Source of the DNA: Planktomarina sp.
Lineage (GTDB): Bacteria; Pseudomonadota; Alphaproteobacteria; Rhodobacterales; Rhodobacteraceae
Length of the DNA stretch: 11,134 nt
NCBI GenBank assembly: GCA_022425445.1
Contig: JAKMFM010000260.1
Coordinates: forward strand, 1-11,134
Reading direction: 5' to 3'
The stretch's first letter is position 1. The number at the start of each line of letters is the position of its first letter. The translations under genes were made by a program, and so were the position numbers. A model generated the notes under the pieces. The model was given only the letters and a program-made list of their open reading frames with translations. It searched no databases and was not told the DNA's origin. This document shows, piece by piece, positions 1 through 5,947 of this stretch.

Positions 1-170
1 ACAGGGTGCTGCTGGTCGGGGACGCGCCCTATTACCAAAAATTTGGATTTCGGCCGCTGAGCGGCGTCGAGATGCCGCCGCCCACCAACCCCAAACGCAT
101 TTTGGGCATGTCTTTGACGCCTGGCGCTTGGGCGGGGGTGCGAGGTCAGGTCACCCGCGCCCCGACCTAA
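1..170 (+). CDS. GNAT family N-acetyltransferase, C-terminal fragment (5' end outside window)
   Basis: The reading frame is open from base 3 to the TAA at 168-170 and gives 55 residues, so only the C-terminus is present. It contains LVGDAPYYQKFGF followed by a region with prolines and RILGM, then LTPGAWAGVRGQV. A Gly-Asp-x-x-Tyr-Tyr-x-x-Phe-Gly-Phe stretch is the typical last part of the acetyl-CoA-binding fold in YhbS-like GNAT acetyltransferases, where the tyrosine lies near the CoA thiol. The family transfers an acetyl group from acetyl-CoA to an amine; the substrate cannot be told from this fragment. The gene is followed by a long gap and points toward ptsP, so it is probably the last gene of its own transcript. 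The family call is fairly safe; the role is unknown. Confidence 0.78.
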   Translation, partial: RVLLVGDAPYYQKFGFRPLSGVEMPPPTNPKRILGMSLTPGAWAGVRGQVTRAPT

Positions 171-567
171 TTCGGCGGCATCCCAGCCCAGCGCAAATCT
201 GCCCGACATGGCCAGAGATATATTTCATCAATCTGTACGCTATTATGAAAGATCATAAATTTTTGACAGTAGGTATTTTATGAAGGCAAAACTGTGGTAA
301 ATTCCGAGCATGTCAACAAACGGAGGCAAAGGCGCGGCGGTTGGGAATGAATATGTTCAAGTGGCCGGTAAGAGTTGCTTGTCTCATAAGGATCCGCGCC
401 GAGGCGGATGTCTGGACGGTTGAGCTGATCTATCCTGAGCAGTGGCCCGCGCCGCTGTGCGATGCAACCGCTGCGCAGCATATCTTAACGCAATTTAGTG
501 CAATTCTGGATAAGATACGTAAGATCTGCATTTAGACTTGAGCGGCTTGATGCGGATGCGCGGCTTG
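171..567. other. 397-base gene-poor stretch between a GNAT gene and ptsP
   Basis: No recognisable gene lies here. Bases about 215-310 are clearly richer in A+T than the surroundings and contain an isolated TTGACA at 263-268 without a good -10 at normal spacing. Bases 310-535 hold two overlapping small ORFs of doubtful reality (see the separate entry). A small hairpin, ATCCGC at 392-397 with GCGGAT at 404-409, lies within them. The last 26 bases contain the direct repeat GCGGCTTG at 542-549 and 560-567 and a tandem GATGCG at 549-560. Both flanking genes end toward this stretch, so it is a convergent spacer in which no promoter is required. Confidence 0.6.
347..535 (+). CDS. Doubtful small ORF, hypothetical protein
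   Basis: An ORF of 62 codons starts at ATG 347, or 60 codons from ATG 353, and ends with TAG at 533-535. A GGGA at 343-346 sits six bases before ATG 353 and could be a weak ribosome site; a stronger GGAGG at 322-326 is too far from either ATG. The product starts MFKWPVRVACLIRIR, continues with a tryptophan- and proline-containing middle (VELIYPEQWPAP) and ends in an amphipathic segment. Third codon positions in the middle are mostly G, C or T, like the neighbouring genes, which is why I list it. I recognise no family. It could be a gene remnant or chance. A second ORF in another frame (310-423, 37 codons) is less likely. Confidence 0.22.
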   Translation: MNMFKWPVRVACLIRIRAEADVWTVELIYPEQWPAPLCDATAAQHILTQFSAILDKIRKICI

Positions 568-578
568 TTACGAGCCGC
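560..578 (-). terminator. Hairpin over the ptsP stop codon, possible transcript end
   Basis: GCGGCTTG (560-567) can pair with CGAGCCGC (571-578), leaving the TTA that encodes the ptsP stop as the loop. In the minus-strand transcript this is eight positions with one C-A mismatch. A second copy of GCGGCTTG at 542-549 offers an alternative partner for the same arm. No run of U follows, so this is not a canonical intrinsic terminator. It may protect the 3' end or assist Rho-dependent ending. Confidence 0.25.
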
Positions 579-2814
579 TGTGCTTTAACCATTCGGCCAC
601 AGGGCCGCGCACCGATTGATGGCCCGCGGCTCTGGCCTCATCAATGACGTCTTTTAATTCTTTGAGATTAATCCGCCGGATCAGGTGTTTGACCGGCGCC
701 ACGGAGGCGGGGCGCATCGAAAGCGTGCCGATGCCCAAAGCTGCGAAACAAGCCGCTTCCAGCGGCCGGCCCGCGTCCTCGCCGCAAAAGGACAGATGCG
801 TCTGACTGTCGCGCGCGCGGGTGACGATCTGCTCTAGAAAGTTCAAAAAGCTGGTGCTGAGCGTATCATAGCGGCGGCGCACCCGCTCGTTCTCGCGATC
901 GGCTGCAAAGAAAAATTGTTTCAGATCATTGCCGCCGATCGAAAGAAAATCGACCTCTTTGAAAAATTGGTCTGGCGCGAATGCCAAAGACGGGGTTTCA
1001 AGCATGGCGCCGACATGGATATTGTTTGGCAGGCTGTGACCAAGTTTAATCTCACGCGCCTTGGCCCGGTCCAGCTCCGCCAAGGCACCATGAAATTCAT
1101 CTAATTGCGCAATAAAGGGGAACATGACCGAAAGATCGCGCCCGGCGGTGGCTCGCAGCAGCGCTTGCAGTTGCATGCGCAGAATACCGGGCTTGTCCAG
1201 CCCGACCCTTATGGCTCGCCAGCCCATGGCCGGGTTCGGCTCATCTTGCGGCACCATATAGGGCAGCACCTTGTCAGAGCCGATGTCCAGCGTGCGAAAC
1301 ACCACCTTGCGCCCCTCAGCGGCATCCACGACTCTTGTGTATTGCGAAACCAGTTCGGCACGTTTGGGCATTTGGTTTTGCGCTAAAAATTGCAATTCTG
1401 TGCGAAACAGCCCCACCCCCTCGGCGCCAGAACTGGGCAGAGAGGGCAGATCGGCCATGAGGCCCGCATTCATCAGCAATTGCACGGTGGTGCCGCATTT
1501 CGCTTTGGCCGGCTTGTCGCGCAGCTCGACATAGCGATCCGCCTGCTGGCGCATCATCGCGATTTTATCGCGCATGGCCTTTTGAACGCCTTCATCCGGG
1601 CGCAGGTGCACATGGCCCTGATCGCCATCAATCATAATTGCGTCACCGTTGAGGGCCTCGGTCACAATGCCTTTGGCGCGAATGAGCAACGGAATAGCCA
1701 GCGCTCTGGCGACAATGGCCGCATGGGAGCCAACAGATCCCTCTTCCAGCACAATCCCGCGCAGGCTGCGGCCATAATCGAGCAACTCACCGGGGCCGAT
1801 ATTGCGGGCTACAAGAATTGGGTTGGCAGGCACTGCGGCGCCCGTATCGCTGCCTTGTCCGGTGAGGAGGCGCAACAGACGGTTGGAAAGGTCGTCCAAG
1901 TCGTGCAGCCGTTCGCGCAGATAGCTGTCTTTAGACTGCCCCATTCGGCTGCGGGCGGCGGATTGTTCTTTTTCAACTGCAGCTTCGGCAGAGAGGCCGC
2001 GTTGTATGTCTTCTTCCATACGCCGTCGCCATCCTTTGGAATTGGCAAAGAGGCGGTAGGCTTCGAGAACTTCCAATTGTTCGGCATCACCGCTGCGTGC
2101 ATTGGTGAGCATTTGGTCAACGGAAATGCGCAGCCGATCAAGTGCGTCTTCGAGCCGCTGCGTTTCCACCTCGGGATCATCGGCAATGGGATTGGTCACG
2201 ACGACCCGCGGTTCATGCAGATAGACCAAACCTTCAGCCACGCCATCCTGCGCGCTTTTGGCGTGAAACATGACAGGTTTTTGGTGGAGGGCAGACAGCG
2301 CATCGCCATCGCCGACAAAGGCGCCCAATTCTGTCATCTCCGCTAAGACCATCGCCACGACTTCCAGCGCGTAAATTTCATCGGCGGAAAATTCGCGGGC
2401 TGCTTTCGATTGAACAACCAAGACTCCAAGTGAGTCGCCGAGACGCTGTATGGGAACGCCAAGAAAAGAGGAATAGATCTCCTCGCCGGTCTCGGCCATG
2501 AAGCGAAAGCCCTTGGCCGAGGGGGCGTCGGCGGTATTGATGACCTGATTGAAGCGGGCCACACGGCCCACCAGACCCTCGCCGATGCGCATCCGGGTTT
2601 GGTGAACCGCGGCGGCTTTCAAGCCCTCTGTAGCGCAGAGCTCCAATGTCTCTTGATCGCGAAAGAGATAGATTGAGCAAACCTCCGAGCGCATCGAGCT
2701 GGCGATCAGTTGAACGATCTTATCAAGCCGCGCTTGACCGGCTGAATCTTCGGCCATGGCATCGCGCAGGGCGCCAAGTAATTTGCGGCTTTCACTCTCG
2801 GAGGTTTGGACCAT
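568..2814 (-). CDS. ptsP: Phosphoenolpyruvate-protein phosphotransferase PtsP (enzyme I of the nitrogen PTS)
   Basis: The protein has 748 residues, as expected for EI-Ntr with an N-terminal sensor. It transfers phosphate from PEP to a histidine on itself and then to NPr, starting a cytoplasmic relay that senses nitrogen and carbon state rather than carrying sugar. Residues about 25-160 are a GAF domain (GEGLVGRVA; FLGVPI). Residues about 190-330 match the NPr-binding helical part. The phosphohistidine is H364 in GSVGSHAAIVARALAIP. The PEP-binding barrel follows, with GVGLFRTE (466-473), FRTLDIGSDK (507-516), SIGGNDLKQF (625-634) and the catalytic Cys677 in FCGEDAGRP. All key residues are present. 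In EI-Ntr of other proteobacteria the GAF domain binds glutamine; here that is inference. The ATG lies 14 bases after the lysC stop with AGAGG upstream, so the two genes are probably one operon. Confidence 0.96.
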   Translation of the reverse strand: MVQTSESESRKLLGALRDAMAEDSAGQARLDKIVQLIASSMRSEVCSIYLFRDQETLELCATEGLKAAAVHQTRMRIGEGLVGRVARFNQVINTADAPSAKGFRFMAETGEEIYSSFLGVPIQRLGDSLGVLVVQSKAAREFSADEIYALEVVAMVLAEMTELGAFVGDGDALSALHQKPVMFHAKSAQDGVAEGLVYLHEPRVVVTNPIADDPEVETQRLEDALDRLRISVDQMLTNARSGDAEQLEVLEAYRLFANSKGWRRRMEEDIQRGLSAEAAVEKEQSAARSRMGQSKDSYLRERLHDLDDLSNRLLRLLTGQGSDTGAAVPANPILVARNIGPGELLDYGRSLRGIVLEEGSVGSHAAIVARALAIPLLIRAKGIVTEALNGDAIMIDGDQGHVHLRPDEGVQKAMRDKIAMMRQQADRYVELRDKPAKAKCGTTVQLLMNAGLMADLPSLPSSGAEGVGLFRTELQFLAQNQMPKRAELVSQYTRVVDAAEGRKVVFRTLDIGSDKVLPYMVPQDEPNPAMGWRAIRVGLDKPGILRMQLQALLRATAGRDLSVMFPFIAQLDEFHGALAELDRAKAREIKLGHSLPNNIHVGAMLETPSLAFAPDQFFKEVDFLSIGGNDLKQFFFAADRENERVRRRYDTLSTSFLNFLEQIVTRARDSQTHLSFCGEDAGRPLEAACFAALGIGTLSMRPASVAPVKHLIRRINLKELKDVIDEARAAGHQSVRGPVAEWLKHSGS

Positions 2815-2828
2815 TTAGACTGGTGCCT

Positions 2829-3317
2829 CTAGGCTGTTCTTTCCAATTCAAATGCATCATGCAGGGTCTGAACGGCCAATTCCATATATTTTCGCTCTAT
2901 GAGGACAGAAATCTTTATCTCTGAGGTTGTGATAACCTTAATATTGATCCCCTCACGGTGGAGTGCCTGGAACATTTGCGCGGCCACACCCGCATGGCTG
3001 CGCATGCCAATACCCACCACAGAGACCTTTGCCACCGCTGCGTCGACCACAAGGTCATGGTAGTTGATATTCCCCGCATCTTTGGCGGTTTGCATCGCTT
3101 TCTCTGCGCGCAACACCTGTTCGGTTGGGCAAGAGAAGGTCATATCAGTGCGGCCATCTTCTGAGATGTTCTGAACGATCATATCAACATTCACGCCAGT
3201 CTCTGACAGCGGGCCGAAAATAGCGGCGGCTATACCAGGGCGGTCGGCAACGGAAATAAGGGTCATTTTGGCTTCATCCCGGCTGTAGGCGACGCCGGCT
3301 ACGACATTTGATTCCAT
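2829..3317 (-). other. Candidate internal start in lysC giving an aspartokinase beta subunit
   Basis: Met251 of LysC is preceded in the mRNA by GAGGAGGAAATC, so a near-perfect AGGAGG (minus strand, 3328-3323) ends five bases before the ATG at 3317-3315. Translation from here gives 162 residues beginning MESNVVAGVAYSRDEAKM and containing both ACT domains but no kinase domain. From memory, the beta subunit of the Corynebacterium and Bacillus alpha2-beta2 aspartokinases begins at the equivalent place, with a similar Met-Glu-x-x-Val-x-x-Gly-Val-Ala opening. The site is stronger than that of the full-length start. Against it, a run of glutamate codons in this linker would create an SD-like sequence by chance. 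Confidence 0.4.
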
Positions 3318-4067
3318 GATTTCCTCCTCGGCACATACCAATGTACCTGCTGTATCTGATGGGTCTTCGAATGAGCTGAGCACCCGAAGGCGCACGTTGA
3401 ACCGCATGGCCAATTCGACAGAGCGGGTTTGTAGAACTTTTGCGCCCAAAGAGGCCAATTCTAGCATCTCTTCAAAAGCGATCTTGTCGAGTTTGCGTGC
3501 CTTGCTCGATATGCGCGGGTCCGTGGTATAGACCCCGTCGACATCGGTATAAATGTCACAGCGCTCGGCATCAAAGGCTGCGGCAAAGGCAACGGCCGTG
3601 GTGTCAGAGCCGCCACGCCCTAGGGTCGTGATCCGGCCCTCAGGGCTGACGCCCTGGAAGCCGGCGACGACGGCCACGCGCATGCCTTGGGCGAATTTTT
3701 CGTCCAGATTTGCCGAGGGAATAGCTTCAATACGGGCATTGGCATGGGTGCTTGTGGTTTGCACGGGCACTTGCCAGCCCTGCCAGCTCCGCGCTGGGAT
3801 GTCCATTTCTTGCAATGTCAGCGCCATGAGACCTGCGGTGACATTCTCGCCCGAGGATACCACAGCATCATATTCGCGGGCGTCATAAAGAGCCGAGGTC
3901 TCATTGACCCAACCCACCAATTCATTGGTTTTACCCGACATTGCTGAGACGATCACAATGACATCATAGCCCTTGGCAACTTCCAACCGAACACGCTCGG
4001 CGGCATTGCGAATACGATCTAGATTGGCTACGGACGTGCCGCCAAATTTCATTACCAAGCGAGGCAT
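2829..4067 (-). CDS. lysC: Aspartate kinase, two-ACT-domain LysC type
   Basis: The 412-residue protein phosphorylates L-aspartate with ATP, the first step toward lysine, threonine, methionine and diaminopimelate for the cell wall. The kinase domain has KFGGTSV (7-13), the substrate-binding region with SSGENVTAG (71-79), GRGGSDTTA (150-158) and the ATP-site segment YTDVDGVYTTDPR (173-185). Two ACT domains follow at about 267-335 and 346-412, the sites where lysine and/or threonine inhibit this class in other bacteria. There is no homoserine dehydrogenase fusion. The length matches the Bacillus/Corynebacterium class with monofunctional alpha and beta forms. The start is ATG at 4067, with only a weak GGA upstream, in contrast to a strong internal site (separate entry). 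ptsP follows after 14 bases; the upstream DUF1178 gene is 84 bases away. Confidence 0.96.
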   Translation of the reverse strand: MPRLVMKFGGTSVANLDRIRNAAERVRLEVAKGYDVIVIVSAMSGKTNELVGWVNETSALYDAREYDAVVSSGENVTAGLMALTLQEMDIPARSWQGWQVPVQTTSTHANARIEAIPSANLDEKFAQGMRVAVVAGFQGVSPEGRITTLGRGGSDTTAVAFAAAFDAERCDIYTDVDGVYTTDPRISSKARKLDKIAFEEMLELASLGAKVLQTRSVELAMRFNVRLRVLSSFEDPSDTAGTLVCAEEEIMESNVVAGVAYSRDEAKMTLISVADRPGIAAAIFGPLSETGVNVDMIVQNISEDGRTDMTFSCPTEQVLRAEKAMQTAKDAGNINYHDLVVDAAVAKVSVVGIGMRSHAGVAAQMFQALHREGINIKVITTSEIKISVLIERKYMELAVQTLHDAFELERTA

Positions 4068-4101
4068 ATGTCATCCAACTTTGTGAAGTTTCGGCGGGGT
4101 G

Positions 4102-4121
4102 TTAGGCTTTTGTGCGCCTAA
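4102..4121. repeat. Inverted repeat in the lysC upstream region
   Basis: TTAGGC (4102-4107) and GCCTAA (4116-4121) form a perfect six-base stem with an eight-base loop in the 84-base gap before lysC. On the minus strand it is not followed by a U run, so it is not a clear terminator of the DUF1178 transcript. It could be an operator or a leader stem-loop. I see nothing resembling a lysine riboswitch, which needs a much longer folded leader. Confidence 0.3.
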
Positions 4122-4151
4122 GGGCAAGGGCAGCAGGCCCGGATTTTCACT

Positions 4152-4574
4152 CTAATTTGTGTGACGCTTGGCCATAAACGGCAGCGGGGCGACGGGAATT
4201 CCTTCTTCGATCAGCGCTTTGGCTTCCTCGGCCTTGGCCTCTCCATAGATGGCTCGGGCGGGTTTATCGCCAAGATGTTGGGCGCGGGCTTCATGGGCAA
4301 AATTCATGCCGACATAATCGGAATTGGCCTCGATCTGTTGTTTTAACGTCGCCAAATTACGCTCCGCTTCGCTCATTGGCGCGCTCAAGGCCTGGCCGTC
4401 CGATGGGCTTTGGGTCGATATTTTTGGGGCCATCAGCGATTTCTCAATCCTGCTATCGCCACATTCAGCACAGGTCAGCATCCCCGCCTTTGTCAATTTC
4501 TCATAGGCATCCGAGGATTGAAACCAGCTGTCAAAGCTATGGTTCTGACTGCATTTAAGCGAAAAGCGGATCAC
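4152..4574 (-). CDS. DUF1178 family protein with Cys/His putative metal site
   Basis: I chose the GTG at 4574, giving 140 residues starting M(V)IRFSLKCSQNHSFDSWF, because members of this family begin at this point and because AGGAG lies about eight bases upstream. An in-frame ATG at 4625 would add 17 residues without family character. The N-terminus carries Cys8, His12, Cys35 and Cys38 (CAECG), a likely zinc-ribbon-like site; this is inferred from spacing. The middle (about 60-75) is low in structure, and the C-terminus is helical and ends PLPFMAKRHTN. DUF1178 proteins are small cytoplasmic proteins, common in alpha- and betaproteobacteria and often next to Nudix genes; their function is not established. 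The gene lies 74 bases after the Nudix gene and may share its transcript. Confidence 0.85.
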   Translation of the reverse strand: MIRFSLKCSQNHSFDSWFQSSDAYEKLTKAGMLTCAECGDSRIEKSLMAPKISTQSPSDGQALSAPMSEAERNLATLKQQIEANSDYVGMNFAHEARAQHLGDKPARAIYGEAKAEEAKALIEEGIPVAPLPFMAKRHTN

Positions 4575-4604
4575 GGGAAATGCTCCTAAGCGGTTCACCT
4601 TTAC

Positions 4605-4625
4605 TTGAGTGATTGCGTCGCTCAA
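4605..4625. repeat. Imperfect 7-7-7 inverted repeat upstream of the DUF1178 gene
   Basis: TTGAGTG (4605-4611), a seven-base spacer, and CGCTCAA (4619-4625) form a dyad with one mismatch. It lies between the Nudix stop and the ribosome site of the DUF1178 gene, a place where an operator or a small mRNA hairpin could act. Such a dyad can arise by chance. Confidence 0.2.
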
Positions 4626-4648
4626 ATCAAGAGGCGAGATAGAACAGA

Positions 4649-5110
4649 TTATGGCACAAAGGCCTTAATCAATCGTGCAAGTTCCGGTTCTGCCACTTGG
4701 CTTGCGGCCTCCTCGCAGGAAAACCACTTGCGGCGGCGTTCGGATTGTTCGGCATAGCTGTCGCGTTGTTTTTTCACTTTGAGCGCGTAAACTGTCACTA
4801 TACAGGGCAGGGATTCTGCATTTTCTATATGTTTTTCATAGCTATAAACGCCGATGGGACGCTGTTTGACTTTGCCGGTGACACCCGCCTCTTCGCCCGC
4901 TTCCTTAGCGGCGGCCTCGGCTGGGGTTAAGCCATCTTCAGGCCAACCCTTAGGCACAATCCAACGCTTTGTACCTCGGGAGGTGACGAGTAATATTTGC
5001 ACCATCCCCTTTTCGACACGATAACACAGAGCACCAAATTGTGCCCGCGCCATGCGTTTTTGTATCGGATCGATCGAAAGTGGTAGATGTTTTGGTTTTG
5101 AGGGGCTCAT
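4649..5110 (-). CDS. Nudix hydrolase, DIPP-like, with altered Nudix box
   Basis: The product has 153 residues with one Nudix fold. Nudix enzymes cleave nucleoside diphosphates linked to another group, using divalent metal. The core is GALCYR (26-31), ILLVTSRGTKRWIVPKGWPEDG (39-60) and the Nudix box running from G55 to KEAGEEAGV (69-77). Glutamates E70, E73 and E74, which bind metal, are present. The first box glutamate of G-x5-E-x7-RE is Leu61 here. The PKGWP lead-in and this change resemble alphaproteobacterial proteins annotated as diphosphoinositol-polyphosphate or dinucleotide polyphosphate hydrolases; the substrate is not known. The ATG at 5110 has no clear Shine-Dalgarno. Met20 is an alternative start, but the longer form is kept because it leads from a plausible promoter. 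Transcription diverges from modA. Confidence 0.88.
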   Translation of the reverse strand: MSPSKPKHLPLSIDPIQKRMARAQFGALCYRVEKGMVQILLVTSRGTKRWIVPKGWPEDGLTPAEAAAKEAGEEAGVTGKVKQRPIGVYSYEKHIENAESLPCIVTVYALKVKKQRDSYAEQSERRRKWFSCEEAASQVAEPELARLIKAFVP

Positions 5111-5170
5111 CGTGCGGAGTTGTTTTCATTGTTGCTGAGTGTTTATAACACAAGCGAGATGGATATACAA
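5111..5170. promoter_or_regulatory. Divergent promoter region, Nudix gene / modA
   Basis: The 48-base gap (5111-5158) contains TTTATAAC at 5142-5149. On the minus strand TATAAA (5147-5142) lies 17 bases from TTGTAT (5170-5165), a fair sigma-70-like pair with about 30 bases to the Nudix ATG. On the plus strand TATAAC (5144-5149) lies 18 bases from the weak TTGTTT (5120-5125), and its expected start point falls within a few bases of the modA ATG. The two -10 elements overlap, so the polymerases would exclude each other. The -10 boxes are good; the -35 boxes are poor. Confidence 0.4.
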
Positions 5171-5947
5171 AAGCGCAAGCCGTTTAAAACTCTTCTTCAT
5201 ATTTTAATCTCGATCCGCCGCATCGCGCGGATCGCTGGGTCCTGCGCTGTGGTTCTTGGAGCGGGCCTTTGCTCTGCGCAACCGATTGATGTGTTTGCCG
5301 CAGCCAGTCTGAAGCCCGCGCTTGACGCGATTGCCGTGCAATACGCGCGCGAAACCGGTCAAGCATTGCGCCTCTCCTATGCCGCTTCGAGCGTTTTGGC
5401 CCGGCAAATTGAGCAGGGGGCTCCGGCAGATGTGTTTGTGTCCGCCAGCTCTGATTGGATGAGCTACGTTCATGATGCGGGTGTATTGAGCCAATTGGCC
5501 CGCGTGATTGCCGCGAACCGCTTGGTGCTGGCCTCTGCGACCCCCGCCGCTGTGACATTGGAGGTCGAAGATATTATGGCGCGTCTGGACGGTGGTCGCT
5601 TGGCGGTGCCGCTGATTTCTTCTGTGCCTTTGGGACTCTATGGCGCACAAGCTCTGACAACATTGGGCCTGCTGCACGAGTTACGGCCGCACTTGGCGCA
5701 ACAAGACAACGCCCGCGCCAGTTTAATCGCTGTTTTGCGGCAAGAATGCCCTTTGGGATTGCTCTATGCTTCGGATGTTCAAAGCACAGCTGGTGTCTAT
5801 GTCGTGGCCAATATTGCACCAGAAACCCATGAACCAGTGCGCTATCTTGCCGCTTCAGTGACCGCGCGCGGTGAGGCAGTTGTGGCCTTTTTGGCTGGCG
5901 CAACGGGCCGTGAGGTTTTCGCGGCTCAAGGGTTTTTGGCGCCATGA
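5159..5947 (+). CDS. modA: Molybdate ABC transporter, periplasmic substrate-binding protein ModA
   Basis: The protein (262 residues) captures molybdate, and usually tungstate, in the periplasm and delivers it to ModB. A basic N-terminus and a hydrophobic stretch (about 22-40, ending GAGLCSA) form a signal peptide, probably cut after Ala40 before QPIDVF; the n-region is longer than usual. The mature part has AAASL (Ser50), YAASSVLARQIEQGAPADVFVSA (74-96), VPLGLYG (156-162) and LLYASD (Tyr203), matching the serine, valine and tyrosine positions that bind the oxyanion in E. coli ModA. The start is ATG 5159; a TTG at 5120 lies upstream of the likely promoter and gives no better signal peptide. 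No ribosome site lies at a useful distance, which fits a short or absent leader. The stop overlaps modB by ATGA. Confidence 0.92.
   Translation: MDIQKRKPFKTLLHILISIRRIARIAGSCAVVLGAGLCSAQPIDVFAAASLKPALDAIAVQYARETGQALRLSYAASSVLARQIEQGAPADVFVSASSDWMSYVHDAGVLSQLARVIAANRLVLASATPAAVTLEVEDIMARLDGGRLAVPLISSVPLGLYGAQALTTLGLLHELRPHLAQQDNARASLIAVLRQECPLGLLYASDVQSTAGVYVVANIAPETHEPVRYLAASVTARGEAVVAFLAGATGREVFAAQGFLAP

Noticed and set aside
263..268. TTGACA as a promoter -35
   Set aside because: At spacings of 16-19 bases the downstream hexamers (around 285-293) do not resemble a -10, and no convincing gene follows.
280..300. Six-codon micro-ORF (MKAKLW) as a leader peptide
   Set aside because: It has no ribosome site, a single Trp codon, no attenuator-like stems after it, and no biosynthetic gene downstream on the same strand.
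1390..2346. Long plus-strand ORF (318 codons) opposite ptsP
   Set aside because: It lies wholly antisense to a clear ptsP with all catalytic motifs. Its product is rich in His, Gln and Ala with no recognisable domain, as expected for a shadow frame of a G+C-rich gene.
4068..4151. Lysine riboswitch before lysC
   Set aside because: The gap is only 84 bases and shows one short stem; a lysine riboswitch is much longer with several conserved helices.
5120..5158. TTG at 5120 as the modA start
   Set aside because: It would lie upstream of the likely -10, has no Shine-Dalgarno and adds residues before an already long signal-peptide n-region.
5111..5165. ModE-type Mo-box upstream of modA
   Set aside because: TATAAC and GATATAC occur, but they are direct rather than inverted and the spacing does not give a dyad like the known TATAT-type ModE site.
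5184..5677. Minus-strand ORFs opposite modA
   Set aside because: They are Arg/Gln/His-rich shadow frames without start signals; modA in the same place has full family motifs.
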